The notes under the pieces were generated by a model. The model did not search any database. It was not told the origin of the DNA and saw only the letters and a program-made list of their open reading frames with translations. DNA of 64,000 nucleotides from Polytrichum commune (lineage: Eukaryota > Streptophyta > Polytrichopsida > Polytrichales > Polytrichaceae), in assembly GCA_950295325.1 (NCBI GenBank), contig OX485804.1, forward strand, positions 57,960,429 to 58,024,428, read 5' to 3'. Shown in pieces: positions 1-10,947 of the stretch (its first letter is position 1; each line of letters starts with the position of its first letter). The position numbers and the translations under genes are program-made.

Positions 1-313
1 TGACGCATAAGACTGCACATGAAAGAAACCCATATCTCAAACGATCAGGGAGTTTAAATCAAATTAGAGTCAACAGATAATAAGTGACCCTAGCAAAAGG
101 AATATGCACTGCTACTAATTTAACTAGCTCTTTTCGTATATCTGCATCACTTAAGACTCCAACCAAACTTTGTAGGTAGTAAACTTATTTCTTCTGCACA
201 AAGCCTATGATTATTCTTCAAACTATTCTTCAGAACATAGATTTTGAAGACTACATAGAACTCGTTAAAACATTGGCTATTAATATCAATCAGATCAGAC
301 ATGACGCACCTAC

Positions 314-1943
314 GCTGCACAAAAATGTGAACATCTCTGTCTCGACCTTCACCACGAGCTGCAATTTCTTGAACTGCTTGTAGCAGAGAATGCACCGCAG
401 CCTGCAACCAGTTCCACAAATTGAGATACAAGGGTTTTTTTTTAATTCAGTCATGTGAAGACATTCCACAAACATGACCACTTTGCTTTAGATTCTCCGG
501 ACTTCAGGAGCACAATTCTTAGGTGCATTGGAAGCACAACACAACAGGGTATTTTCAGATCATACTTCTGTTCAGGTGAGTAATGGAGTATTATTTTCAA
601 ACCTCTTTTCTTCATTTTCCAGGCTAAACGAAACCAATTCTTATCTTGTTCCCCTTCATAATAGTGGTCAAGCGTTCAATGATACAGTTGAACACTTTGG
701 TCATACAATATAATCTGTCTTTCATTGACAAACTTCGGAGATATTACTATTTATAAGAGAGCTCGTCATAAGGAAAGAAACAAGACTACCTTCCCCTCGA
801 GGACTTTCTCAATTATGGATGTGAATCTTACTTGAAGCAACCATTGACACCACCCAACGCATCTCAAATCATAAACTGGCCAAGTGGTTGACTATACCTA
901 TCCCTAGAGAAAACAGATTATGCCAATTTTGCTCCCCCAATGCAGTTGACAATGAAAATGAGGCACACTTTGTGCTGTAGTGTCCCCCTCTACAACTTCA
1001 TTAAAGATAGATTTCTCACCCTATTCAGAATGTAGTTTTAGGCAGTCTCAAGTCTTTATTCCAATCGGCCTATCGCGTTGATGTTAGCCGCTATCTCACA
1101 GAGGCCACTGCACTCCGTTACTCTAGGGAATTAGCCTTTTTTAACACCATCTTGATGTACTTCGGTCCCATAAGCGTTTTGGCTTCCTAGACTTCAATAT
1201 CAATTTCATCTCAATTTATAGGCTCGTTTTGCAGTTCTCAGAAATCGAAGCTCGTAAGTGGTTCAGCTTACGCTCATCTCATCTCATCTCCATGCAATGC
1301 ATATATGTATACTTATGGGTACACTGGCCAATTTTCAATTTGACATTCTTTCCAAGACTAGCAGATTCGCTTGAGAGTAATTGCCTAGTAAGCGAACAGT
1401 TCTCAGAAATTGAGGCTTGTAGGCTCAGCTTAAGGTCATCTCATCTCCATGCAAGGCATACATACTTATGGTACAGTGGCCAATTTTCAATTTTGGCATT
1501 CTATTCAAGACTAGCAAATACATCTGGAAGTAGGTAATTGCCTGGTAAGCGAGCAGCTCTCAGAAATTGAGACGTGTAGGCTCAGCTTATGGTCATTTCA
1601 TCTCCATACGTATAAACTTATGGTACAGTGACCAATTTTCAATTTGACATTCTGTTCAAGACTAGCAAAATTCGTTTGGAGGTAGGTAAATTGCCTGATA
1701 AGCGAGCGTCCTCATCCACGCATTTTTGTCGATACCGAGCCATTTTTGAGCAAACCAAGGGCCGCGCGTGAGCGACTCTTGATCCTCCATGGCGGATTTA
1801 AAGACACTCGCTGCGTCATGCAAAGCTTGCACAAGATTCTTGTTGCCCTGGTTGCCGCCCTGGTTACCACTGGCCAAGGCTTCTTCATCAAAAAATCTGA
1901 CCCGTGCATTGGCACTCCTATCTAGACTGCCATTCAAAGACGC

Positions 1944-1976
<33 letters not shown>

Positions 1977-2357
1977 ACTTTCTTCCTCTGACGTCGACGC
2001 CGAAGAAGCGACCAGGTAAAAGAAACCAGCTGCTGCTGCTCCTGCTCTGAATACAAACCATTGCTTAAGCTTAGGTTTCTCAATCCCTGCCTTCCGTCCA
2101 ATGAATTCCACTCCCTCATTACTACACTTCTTCAGCTTGCCAAACCCTGTGGCTCTGTTCGACGCCTGACAATCTAATGCATGATGATGACCTCCTCGGC
2201 GAAGAAGAACATTGCTGCAGAGGCACCCCGGCCTGGAACTTTCCAGAAGCGGTCTCGAGGCAACCCCCACTGACACGCTGCTACACACAGCGGAATGCAT
2301 CATCGTAGTTACGACCCTCCTCGCAGTAGTAACCTTCTTACTTCCCCTCGAGAGCAC
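314..2357 (-). CDS. Plastid-type plant protein, first two exons (5' part; gene runs off the left edge)
   Basis: Exon 1 is 2357-1695 (221 codons) and exon 2 is 401-314; later exons are not resolved and probably lie beyond position 1. The start is the first Met of the long frame. The N-terminus is rich in Ser, Arg, Val and Thr with few acidic residues, as in a chloroplast transit peptide. An Ala/Gly-rich hydrophobic stretch follows near residues 105-120, then a poly-Ser tract coded by AGC/AGT repeats. The end of exon 1 carries RGPWFAQKWLGIDKNAWMRT (residues 198-217) and exon 2 continues AAVHSLLQAVQEIAARGEGR. This conserved-looking block resembles a plant-specific protein I recall but cannot name. 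Exon 1 ends in CAG followed by GC, not GT, and joins exon 2 in phase 0, so intron 1 is a GC-AG intron. That intron (1694-402) holds a LINE fragment and three tandem repeats. Function unknown. Confidence 0.72.
402..1694 (-). other. GC-AG intron 1 of the plastid-type gene
   Basis: The 5' splice site reads CAG|GCAATT on the minus strand (exon end 1695, GC at 1694-1693), and the acceptor is TTGCAG before 401. No GT occurs in a usable position before the reading frame closes. The frame runs correctly from TLAYQ into AAVHSLLQ, which supports a GC donor. The intron contains the tandem array at 1229-1708 and LINE-derived sequence. Confidence 0.65.
830..1080 (+). mobile_element. LINE (non-LTR retrotransposon) C-terminal fragment, broken
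   Basis: Plus-strand translation from about position 868 gives HKLAKWLTIPIPRENRLCQF followed by a Cys-rich motif with the pattern CxxC...EAHFVL-stop-CP. This is the zinc-knuckle arrangement found downstream of the reverse transcriptase in plant LINEs. A stop codon precedes the CP, and one extra C shifts the frame before LYNFIKDRF. It is a dead fragment inside an intron, in the opposite orientation to the host gene. Confidence 0.55.
1229..1708. repeat. Three tandem repeats of about 157 bp spanning the exon-1 edge
   Basis: The units are about 1229-1397, 1398-1553 and 1554-1708. Each begins (plus strand) with a version of AGTTCTCAGAAATTGAGG, passes through CATCTCCATGC, CCAATTTTCAATTT and CAAGACTAGCA, and ends with AATTGCCTGRTAAGCGAGC. 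On the minus strand that last block is the end of exon 1 plus its GC donor. About 13 exonic bases were copied with the intron sequence. Confidence 0.85.
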
Positions 2358-3050
2358 ATCGATGGTCCAATTTCTATTTCTCTACACCAATAGCCCCCTT
2401 CCCTCCCCTCCCCTCCCCGTTCCAAATTCCAATTGATAAACAACCTCCACACCAATAGACGGCACGCACAACTCCAGCAGCTTCCTATGAGACCCTATCC
2501 AGCACGTGGACACTCCAATTCTCTGACACTAATGAGTTATGCAGACATGAAACTCAGGACAGGTATGCGGCTTGGATTGCAGAAATATCATGTGAGGAGA
2601 TTGAAGAAAGGTCAGCAGGGGGAGGCAGGTGATTGATTGTGAATGAAGGTGGTGCAGCCCCTGAGTCTGTGGCTATGGCGGTCGCGATGCAAAGTAAGGG
2701 AGTCAGTAAAAGCCTTCAGCAGACGGCAAGTCTTGAGGTGAGAAGAGAGACAGACAGACAGAACGCACTAAAGCCCTCAACCCTACCCAAAACCATCACT
2801 TAATAGAAGATACACTCAGATACACTAACCTTCACACTAGGTAACTTACAAAGGACTGGACCACTTCACTCACCATAATATCCTCAAGGTCTTCTTAACA
2901 CTTTTGGAAAATCAATTTAGTGTTTGTTGTTGCATTGCATTGTTTCATCTTTGCGACCGCAAGAGATTGTTTACTTGTTCACTAAGGCTAAGGGTGGGTT
3001 TACATTAGGATGCAGGTCCAAAACACCCCTAAACCCTTTGAAGGATGCAT
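2358..3050. other. Likely promoter and 5' region of the plastid-type gene; no gene seen
   Basis: A CT-rich run (CCCTCCCCTCCCC, about 2399-2420) lies just upstream of the minus-strand start. That is compatible with a plant pyrimidine-rich 5' leader or promoter patch. The remainder shows only short open frames without recognisable products. Confidence 0.3.
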
Positions 3051-3260
3051 GCAGGGGCTCAATTTACAACATACATGCACAATTTATACGAGCCTCATCA
3101 AGTTTTACAATATCATTTTCCAAAATTTGGAGGTCTGGAACTTTATATTATGTTATGGATAAAATAAAAATATATTTGTATGTGACATTGATGATCAAAA
3201 TACAAAGTGTGTGTTTATATGCAATGACACTTATGTTGTGTATTTGAACTTAAATCTTCA
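3050..3260. repeat. Dispersed repeat, related to 33975-34190
   Basis: It shares the blocks ATGCACAATTTATACRRGCC, CATCAAGTT, GATAAAATAAAA and GACATTGAYGATCAAAATAC with the segment inside TPC intron 12. No coding capacity and no clear termini. Confidence 0.55.
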
Positions 3261-3387
3261 ATATCATAGAGATATTCAACTGGTTTAGAAAGTGGACTTG
3301 AAGAATAAGTCATTTTTACACATGATGGCATTTGACACAGTTAGCTAAGAATGGAAATGTGTAGCAACTCAAATACTTGTTCTATGC

Positions 3388-3900
3388 ATGAAGAGGTCCA
3401 GTCTAGGCCTCTCATTCCCCGGCCACACTAGGGGGTCCAGCCGGGGCCCAACAAGCCCGGCCGGTGCACGTCCCCCCCCCCCCCCCCCTGCAACTAGGGC
3501 CACCCATCTGGGGCAAGGTCCCAAAGAGTCCCGGGAGGGGGGGAAGGGAGGGGCTAGCTATGGGGGGGCCGCACCAACCGGGCTCTCTGGGCCCCGACTA
3601 GACCCCCCACTGTGGCTAGGGTATCAAACATTCAAGTGTCAACGGACCCTACAATCTGACTCAATATTGGACCCCAAGCTTTTAGTTGGTCTCCCAAATT
3701 TGGATGAGTATTTTCTTGAGTTGGGACCAACAAAATCTTGTAGGAAAATGATGCCATATTGGTTAGCACCACTTCATTTCTGATACTTTGGATTCACACC
3801 CTAGTGTACACCTCTTGGGTTCAATTTTTTACTCTCAAATAATATGATTGCTTGATATTGAGGTTTCTTTGGTCTTGGACTACGATGCAAGCACGCCCTA
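3388..3900. repeat. GC-rich dispersed repeat, related to about 20540-21150
   Basis: A GC-rich head (CCCCGGCC, GGGGCCC and a C homopolymer at 3473-3488) is followed by an AT-richer tail. The tail matches the later copy in blocks such as GAGTATTTTCTTGAGTT, GATTGTTTGATTTTGAAG-like and TTGGTCTTGGACTA. The open frame across it is low-complexity Pro/Gly/Ala and I do not call it a gene. Confidence 0.5.
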
Positions 3901-4154
3901 AAGGCCTGGCACCGAGGTGCTGCTTCAACCAAGTTGCCTACTCCATGGTGGGCCCTAACACTCTAGAATTAGCGAACATGGTAAATTATTCTCAAAATGA
4001 CCACGGTTGTTGTCATTGTGGTGGTAAATGTGTGTGGTTGCAGATAGTTTCGTTAGTCCAAAGAGGGAAAACATGAGGAAGATTTACAGTTGAGGCTCGC
4101 CTCAATGGCAACTGAGGCCCAAGCTATCACGCTACCACCTACAACCCCAAGAGT

Positions 4155-4283
4155 TGGGGCAAGTGCAAACTATGCATCAACTACAATTGTGGCAAGGCCA
4201 AAGCGGCAATTTTGAGGCACATGTGCCAAGGCCATAAGTTCATGAAGGGGTATAAATTAGCAATATGTGAAGAAATAGAGTAA
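4155..4283 (+). pseudogene. BED-type zinc-finger fragment of a hAT-like transposase
   Basis: The frame from WGKCKLCINYNC through LRHMCQGHKF to a stop (TAA 4281-4283) has the C-x2-C ... H-x3-C pattern and leading Trp of BED fingers, which begin many hAT transposases. No catalytic domain follows. Treated as a transposon remnant. Confidence 0.5.
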
Positions 4284-5190
4284 CAATGGAGGCAATTAAT
4301 TGTCAATAGAGCTTGTGTAACCTCGTCTGTAACTAGGTATGGTGGTCACAATGCAAGGCAAATGACCATTGAGCAAACGGCAAGTGTTGTGGGAAGAGAG
4401 ACACACTAAGTTTACCTACACGTGGCAATTCCTCTTTGTGGTTCCTAATGTGAACTTTGAACTAACCTCCACAAGGAGGGTTTTATTTATTCATATTACA
4501 ACGGGAAGTTAGGCCGAAAGGCTTATGGGATTAAAAATACATCAAGATGATGACAAAAAGGCTATTTCCTACAATAATGGAGCGCAATTGCCTTTGTATC
4601 ATCTTTGTGATTGAATTAGAAGAGGAGACACTCCAACTCAAAGTGTGCCTTGTTTTTATACATTGATCAAGCGAAAGACTTGGGATAATTTGTTATCTCT
4701 AGAGGTTGGGATAATTAACCATCAATTGGTTTCAATGGCAATCCTATAACATAAATGGCCAAACGCATCCTTTAACTAATATAAAGTAATTCAACGCTTG
4801 TCTTCTTTACCAATCTTGTATAATTAACATCATCTCCAGTTCAACACAAAAAATTGAATAATGATGTTTTATAAGGTGTTAAGAACTTGCAAATAAAACT
4901 ATGCAATAAAATAACTTACATTGTATCCTCTTACAATCTTATATTTACATAAACTTAGGTCAAGGTCCAATTCAAAATTACAACATGCTTGAGTTGTAAG
5001 GGTAAGATCTTTTGATAGAAATGCACACATAAACATGATCATTGTATAATAATAATTGTCTTGATCAAAATGTCGTTACTTATTTGTTACATATACTTCT
5101 ACATAAAGAATTGATGATTTCTCAACAATATAAAATTCAGCTATTCATTGAGGTTTCATATATTTAGATGCAGCAAAGTGCAGCAACTGA
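4284..5190. other. AT-rich spacer, no gene seen
   Basis: Short open frames only, with poor coding character and no clear element ends. Confidence 0.4.
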
Positions 5191-5193
5191 AAT

Positions 5194-5694
5194 GCCCTCA
5201 CACTTCCACACGAGACTGAGAGCCCGTGACCAGTACACTTCAAGCACTCTCATTGGAGGAAAAGGCGGAGCCGGTCCAAGTTCGCTTCACACTCCACTTG
5301 AGGGACCAACGGAGTATGTGAATGCAAGATGGATGTAAAGTCCACATGGATTCCTACATGGCATCAAGTGGATCATATTCCATGGTTACTTGGATTATTT
5401 TCAAAAACCACCTCTTGGAGATAGGCTTAACACAAAACTCGGAGATCATGACACCCCGAACGCTCACAACGCTTGGTTTATTTTAGGTTATCATAGCTGA
5501 GGACTCGCATGAACAGAAATTCATTGAAATAGCATTTGGTTGAGGGCCCAATCACATATGACTTCACACTACACTTGAGGATTTGTGATCACACTACATG
5601 ATTTTGGAGGTGTGTTGGGACGGTCTTTGGACACTTTCTTTTGGGGTCTTATAATTTCATGGTCATAGCTCTTGGCTTGTGTGTGAAGTGGCCC
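5194..5694. mobile_element. Harbinger/Tourist-like MITE, copy 1
   Basis: A non-coding element of about 500 bp. The right end GTGTGAAGTGGCCC is intact; the left end (CCCTCACACTTCCACACGAG) is degraded. Internal blocks such as CAAGCACTCTCATTGG, TGGATTCCTACATGGCATCA and TAGCATTTGGTTGAGGGCCC recur in the copies at 5698-6716 and 7994-8499. The three bases between this copy and the next are TAA, the usual PIF/Harbinger target. Confidence 0.7.
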
Positions 5695-5716
5695 TAAGGG
5701 CCACTTCACACACAAG
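5676..5716. repeat. 41-bp perfect palindrome at the junction of two abutting MITEs
   Basis: CTTGTGTGTGAAGTGGCCCT, a central A, then its exact reverse complement. It arises because the right end of copy 1 and the left end of copy 2 meet across a shared TAA. Confidence 0.9.
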
Positions 5717-6716
5717 ACTAAGTGTCTGTGACCATTACACCTCAAGCACTCTCATTGGTGGAAAAGGCAGACTTGGTCCAAATCGCTTCACACTATGCTT
5801 GAGGAATCAACGGAGTAAGTGAATGTACGATGGATGTAAAGTAGAGCCCAATATTTTCCTTTTAAATTGCACCCATACCCAGACCATGCCCATCAGCAGC
5901 AACCTATGCTATTCAAATTGCGCTCATGTATTCAAAAATTGTGTAATGTGTATTACCCGCCTACACCAAGTCTTGGTTGGATCGGACAAATAAAAGGTCG
6001 TTCACTATCGTTGGCTTCAGTCCGGAGTGCTTCTTGGTTAGCGTATTCCCTGCATCCAAGAAGTTTGACTCCAATTTGGAGTTGGATGCAGGGATGCACA
6101 AAACCGAACGCGCCACACACGACATGATGGGGAATGTGGGGGCTCCTTTCAGCTTCCACCACAATAGAATATTGAATTTAGCAGTGGTATCTTGATTCAT
6201 TGGCAATGCTAAGCTCACATTTGCAATGATCTCATGATCACCCATGCCCACCCATTATAATATCGAACCTATGCCCACCCATGAACAATAATATCGCACC
6301 CATGCCCACCCAAAACCCATGGGCATGGGTGGGCATGGGTATGGGCACCCAATGTAGGGCTCTGATGTAAAGTCTACATGGATTCCTACATGGCATCGAT
6401 TGGATCATGTTACATGGTTTCTTGGACTATTTTCATTAACCACCTATTGGAGGTAGACCTAACACAAAATTGGGAGACCATGGCACTCCGAATGCTCACA
6501 ACCGTTTATTTTACTCTATTTTATCATGTGTGAGGACCCGCATAAATAGAAGTTTATTGAAATAGCATTTGGTTGAGGGCCCGGTCACAAATGACTTTAC
6601 ATTGCACTTGAGGATCCGTGACCACACTACATGATTATGGAAGTGTCTTGGACGGCCTTTGGACACTTTCTTCTGGACTTTCACAATTTCATGGTCACGG
6701 CTCTTGGCTCACTTAG
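5698..6716. mobile_element. Harbinger/Tourist-like MITE, copy 2, split by a nested insertion
   Basis: It starts GGGCCACTTCACACAC and matches copies 1 and 3 until 5842, resuming at 6364 after a 521-bp insertion. The right terminus is degraded around 6716. Confidence 0.7.
5843..6363. mobile_element. Mutator-like non-autonomous element, copy A (10-bp TSD)
   Basis: The ends are AGAGCCCAATATT and GTAGGGCTCT, short inverted repeats. It is flanked by an exact 10-bp direct repeat GATGTAAAGT (5833-5842 and 6364-6373), in the 9-11 bp size class typical of Mutator-like elements. The right part carries CCCACCCATGCCC-type minisatellite sequence with complementary GGGTGGGCATGGG. No transposase frame. Confidence 0.8.
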
Positions 6717-7352
6717 TGTAGTGATTATGTACCTTAGAACAGGCCATTTTTTATGTCACTAGAAAGAGATCTTTTCCTTTCCTTTCTTTTGTGTCAAGAG
6801 CAAGGGGTATGAGTCCATTATCGTGTGTTACTTGAAATCAAACCAAGATCCAGGGTTGTTAATTTCTTATGTATAAAAATGTTAGGGTTGCAATTTTAGG
6901 CCCCTTTTACGTAGATCTTGACGTTAGGAGGAATTTAAAGTTCACACTTGCAAATTTCAAGGAGTTGATGTTTGGAATTCATGTCACGCTTTCATTGTAA
7001 GCTCGACTATGGAGAGCTTGACCAATTCTCAAGCTTTCAATAGCTAAAGCAAGTGTAAAGTGGTCATCTTCAAAGTGAGGCATCAACGGAGAAATGATTA
7101 TACTCAACAACGGAGAATTCATAAGAAGTCAAAGACTTGTTGTCATTGATGAGAGCTTGAACTCTCAACGATCCCAAGAGTAAACTTTCATGTGTTCTCT
7201 TCCCATTTATCCAGTTTGAATGTTGCAAGAATGGGTTTTCAAATCTTGAGATTTCCATAAAAATAATAATAGAGCAAAATATGAGAATGTTAGGCAAGCT
7301 TTGAATTTTAAGAACATGCCATCAACAAAAGGACAAGTTCATGTTAGTAAAG
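6717..7352. other. Spacer, no gene seen
   Basis: AT-rich DNA with short frames only; no element ends recognised. Confidence 0.35.
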
Positions 7353-7355
7353 TGA

Positions 7356-7888
7356 GGGCCGCTTTACACTTAGAGGCCAGGCCAATTCGTTGTGTAAGAG
7401 GCTTGAAATCCTCATTTGTGATTGGTCAAAAGGCTCAAATCGGCCCCAACCCCTTTACATCTAGAGGCCGGGCCGATTTGGTGGTATGATTTTTTAAATT
7501 AAAAAATGTATGTTATGACACGGCCCGAGCTCGTTGAATTGGGTGCACCCAAAATGGAAGGCCAATTCTTGGCCTAGAGGCCAATGTCATATTCCACTAA
7601 AAAAATCTTCTTAAATAAAGTATAATTTTTTAAAGTGAACTAGATCCATTGGATTATGTGGAATCTAAAGGCTCTATCTTAGATTATGCTACATCCGTTG
7701 GATTAGGCTAATTTTTTTGAATCAGCTTGGCTTCTTGGCCCGAGGGCCTTTACATATGGGAAAATTGGCCCCCGGTATAATCTTATTATAATGTGTAGTA
7801 GAGGCCGGCCTCCAACCCAAAAAAGGCTGAAATTTTGTGCAATCGGCCTCAAGGGAAATTGGCCCGGCCTCTAGGTGTAAAGCGGCCC
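7356..7888. mobile_element. Harbinger-like MITE with 32-bp inverted ends
   Basis: The left end GGGCCGCTTTACACTTAGAG and the right end (reverse complement GGGCCGCTTTACACCTAGAG) match over about 32 bases with few differences. It is flanked by TGA on both sides (7353-7355, 7889-7891). An inner copy of the terminal motif lies at about 7442-7481. 533 bp, non-coding. Confidence 0.8.
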
Positions 7889-7993
7889 TGAGAGTTCAAT
7901 GAACAAGTATGCGTAAGAAGCTATTTTCACCGCTAATGAAAAGGCTCTTATCTTCACGCTCTCAACCTTCAAGGTTTCAACCTCCCTAACTGA

Positions 7994-8499
7994 GGGCCCA
8001 CTCCACACACGAGACTGAATGCCTGTGAGCATTGCACTTCAAGCACTCTCATTGGCTGAAAAGGCGGAGCTGGTCCAAGTTTGCTTCAGACTACGGTTGA
8101 AGGACCAACGGAGAAAGTGAATGCAAGATGGATGTAAAGTCTACATGGATTCCTACATGGCATCAAATGAATCATGTTTCATGGTCAGTTGGATTAGTTT
8201 CAAAAACCACCTCTTGGAGGTAGGCCTAACACAAAACCAGGAGACCAAGGCACTCCGAAATCTCACAACCGTTGATTTACTAGATTTTATCATGTGTGAG
8301 GACCCCGCATGAATAGAAATGCGTTCAAATAGCATTTGGTTGAGGGCCCGGTCACATAGGACTTCACGCTACATTTGAGGACATGTGACTACACAACATG
8401 ATTTTGGAGGTGTCTTGGGAGGATGGCCTTTTGACACTTTCTTTCAGCCTTTTCACAATTTCATGGCCACAACCTCTTGGCTCATGTGTGAAGTGGCCC
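7994..8499. mobile_element. Harbinger/Tourist-like MITE, copy 3
   Basis: It starts GGGCCCACTCCACACACGAG and ends CATGTGTGAAGTGGCCC, collinear with copies 1 and 2. The flanks are TGA on the left and TTA on the right, so the three-base target copy is imperfect. Confidence 0.75.
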
Positions 8500-8502
8500 T
8501 TA

Positions 8503-9652
8503 GGGACATTATTCGAGCTTGAGGACTCATGACCATTGGATCTAAAAATCTCTTGTTAGTTGAGGATGCCAAGACTATCCCACTTCACTTTATACTAGAA
8601 CTTGAGGGCCGAAAGGACCAAAGAAGTTTAGGTGGATAGAAGACCTACATGACGTGCAATAAAAAATATTCCAAGGTCTACCAGTTTTTACATCTAGACT
8701 TACTAAAAAATGTAAGTAAAACACAAAATTGGGAGATCATGGCACCTCAAAATCTATCAAACCCTAAATTATTATGCAAGACGCTAAATGCACCGCAATG
8801 AGCCATGACAACCTGAAGCAGTGGGCATCAGGACCCATGTGTTAGGGCCTTGTCTCAAAAGTTTGTCCTCTTGCTCAAGCCGTTGCATGTCAAGAGCCAA
8901 CGAAGCACACCAATGATTCTTCAACAAGCTGCTACCCCCACTACCACCAAAGACCCTAGCCAAAACTTGGTAAATCGCTCTAATTACGATCCGAGCCTCC
9001 ATGGCCTCGCTCCGATTGAACTGGAGCTTGTAACTATGAGAGGAACACAAACACGAGATGGATACATTAATCAAGCAGGAACCCACATTTTTCAATTTGA
9101 AAATTATGCACATTGCAAGACACTAACCTCACACACAAACATGGGCCCAATCCTCTCTTCTTGGTGCTTCCATTATACACTTCAATAAATAAAAGTCATA
9201 TTCCCAGTCTGTAATTTGCTAGGTAACATCACAAATGATCCAATTCATACATGCTGAACTTTCCCACTCCATAGTTATGCACAAAACCCCCTCCATGAAC
9301 CCACATTTGTGCCAAGTAAAGTCGCATGTATCTTTGTGCATGCAAATTGGCTACTCACGTGGAATCGTAATGGTAGAAACATTCATCACTCAACAAAAAC
9401 AAACGCCAATGACTATTGTATGTGTATCTCACTAATATAGTCTTGATTTTGCTATTGTAGCACACCTCTCCACGAAGAGTGCCCACAACATCATGGGCAC
9501 AAAGGGACCTTGGAGTGACGCCCAGGACTTGTGGCGTCATAGGTGAGAGGGCCCAAGTGATCCTAGTGTAGGTGAGGGTCCCGGCCGTTGAGAACGCCTC
9601 CCACCAATGGAGACTAGGAGTCATGAGAGTAAGGCCATGAGCATTGAGTAAC
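8503..9652. other. Spacer, no gene seen
   Basis: Several overlapping short frames on both strands, none with recognisable domains or splice-linked continuation. Confidence 0.35.
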
Positions 9653-10117
9653 TTAGGGGCGGTTTACACTATGGACCATGAAGTTGGACCAGGGCTCTGC
9701 AAGGCAGCTAATTGGCTCTTGAAGTTGTCCCGGGACAACTTCGGTTTACACTAAGGAAAAAATGGCAGAGGGACCATGGAGGTTGAGGTCCCCAAAATAT
9801 AATTTTTAAGGCCTAATAAATGCACTGACATGGTCCAACGGGTTTTGCGATGAGAGAGGCAAGAGAGGTGGTCTGGTAGGAAAAGGCAAGGGCCCATGTC
9901 AAAGAAATGCCATTTCAAAAATATTTTAATGAATCTACCTTTCATGTGCCTTAATCATATTATAGCCCATGAGACATACTAGCACTACCTTGCCCTACCC
10001 CTTAAACCGGCTTACATGTGTTTCATCAAACAACGCGGGACATCTAGAATTCAAGAATTCAAGTGCAGATTTGTTTTTTTGGTCTACCAGCTGCAATGTT
10101 TGGAATTTGGGGGCGTA

Positions 10118-10166
10118 TAATATACCGTTGGAAAGGTCTTGAAAAAACCTTTCCAACGGTATATTA
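10118..10166. repeat. 20-bp perfect hairpin inside the Harbinger element
   Basis: TAATATACCGTTGGAAAGGT (10118-10137) pairs exactly with 10147-10166 across a 9-base loop. GGGGC/GCCCC just outside extends the symmetry. Confidence 0.85.
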
Positions 10167-10248
10167 CATGCCCCAAAATGTTTAAAAAATACAGTTGCAA
10201 AACAAAAAACAAAAATACATAGTCGTTTAGTAACTGTAGATCAGGGTG

Positions 10249-10683
10249 TCAAAAGAAGCGCAATGGGAAATCTTCTAATTGAGTATTTTTTTTTTTCAAA
10301 TATGGACCTAACCTCTCACACAAAAATCTGAATGTATTGTGTGTCACTCGAGTTCGCTTTCTAAATTCATTATCCGTCCACGAATCCAACAATAAACGGT
10401 CTACGAATCCAATCATCCGTTCTTGACTCCATATACTCCTCTCTCTATACCCCATATTCTCATAAACCAAGCTCAAAATTGCTAACTTCTCCCATTCTCC
10501 TTGCAAAATCAGCGCTTGAATGTCTACCACATGCTTTACAAGCATGTACAAAAACATGTACAATCCTAAAAGCAAAACAAATGTCCTCCTCCTCTCCTCC
10601 ATTGCTTGTTGAAATTTTAGGTTCAAGCAAGCGAAAACTAGAAGACAAATGAAGAGAAAAGAAGTGAAGAGAAGAGAAGTCAA
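10249..10683 (-). pseudogene. Truncated Harbinger transposase, N-terminal part
   Basis: The frame has a Met-rich hydrophobic start and ends in WTDNEFRKRTRVTHNTFRFL followed by CERLGPYLKKKNTQLED. This is the pre-catalytic region of Harbinger nucleases, where the family reads roughly FR(M/V)S..TF..LC..L.P.L.K. Translation stops soon after, and no DDE catalytic segment follows before the element ends. It is therefore a deletion derivative unable to encode an active nuclease. Confidence 0.7.
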
Positions 10684-10947
10684 TAGAAGTGAAGAGAATG
10701 GTCAAACTTGACTTTTTCCAAAAACTGCCTTTTTTTTTAACATAAAAAAATTCAGCACCTCCACTTTTTGGTGCATGGTCATTCTTCTTGGTCCACATTC
10801 GGTTTACACCTAGTGAAGGGCCCATGAATCATGAAAACTAATATTTTAGTAACTCGGACCATGGAAATCGTCCCATGAAGTCGTCCCACGCAAAATAGGC
10901 CTCTTACGTGGGATGACTTCATAGTCCATAGTGTAAACCGCCCCTTA

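Larger units (their letters stand above)
9656..10944 (-). mobile_element. PIF/Harbinger DNA transposon, internally deleted
   Basis: The termini GGGGCGGTTTACACTATGGA (left) and its reverse complement at the right end form an inverted repeat of about 29 bp, flanked by TTA on both sides (9653-9655, 10945-10947). TTA is the preferred PIF/Harbinger target. The interior holds the N-terminal part of a transposase on the minus strand (10249-10683) and a 20-bp-stem hairpin (10118-10166). At 1,289 bp it is too short to hold a full transposase plus the Myb-like partner gene. Confidence 0.85.

Noticed and set aside
1789-2019. Plus-strand frame with a run of leucines opposite the plastid-type exon
   Set aside because: It is the antisense of the AGC/AGT poly-Ser repeat in the minus-strand exon, which has the transit peptide and splice continuity.
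3388-3783. 131-codon plus-strand frame, Pro/Gly-rich
   Set aside because: Low-complexity translation of a GC-rich dispersed repeat with a C homopolymer; no domain.
9656-10944. Second pair of TTTACAC termini inside the Harbinger element (about 9749 and 10800)
   Set aside because: Both internal copies have the same orientation, so they do not define a nested inverted-repeat element.
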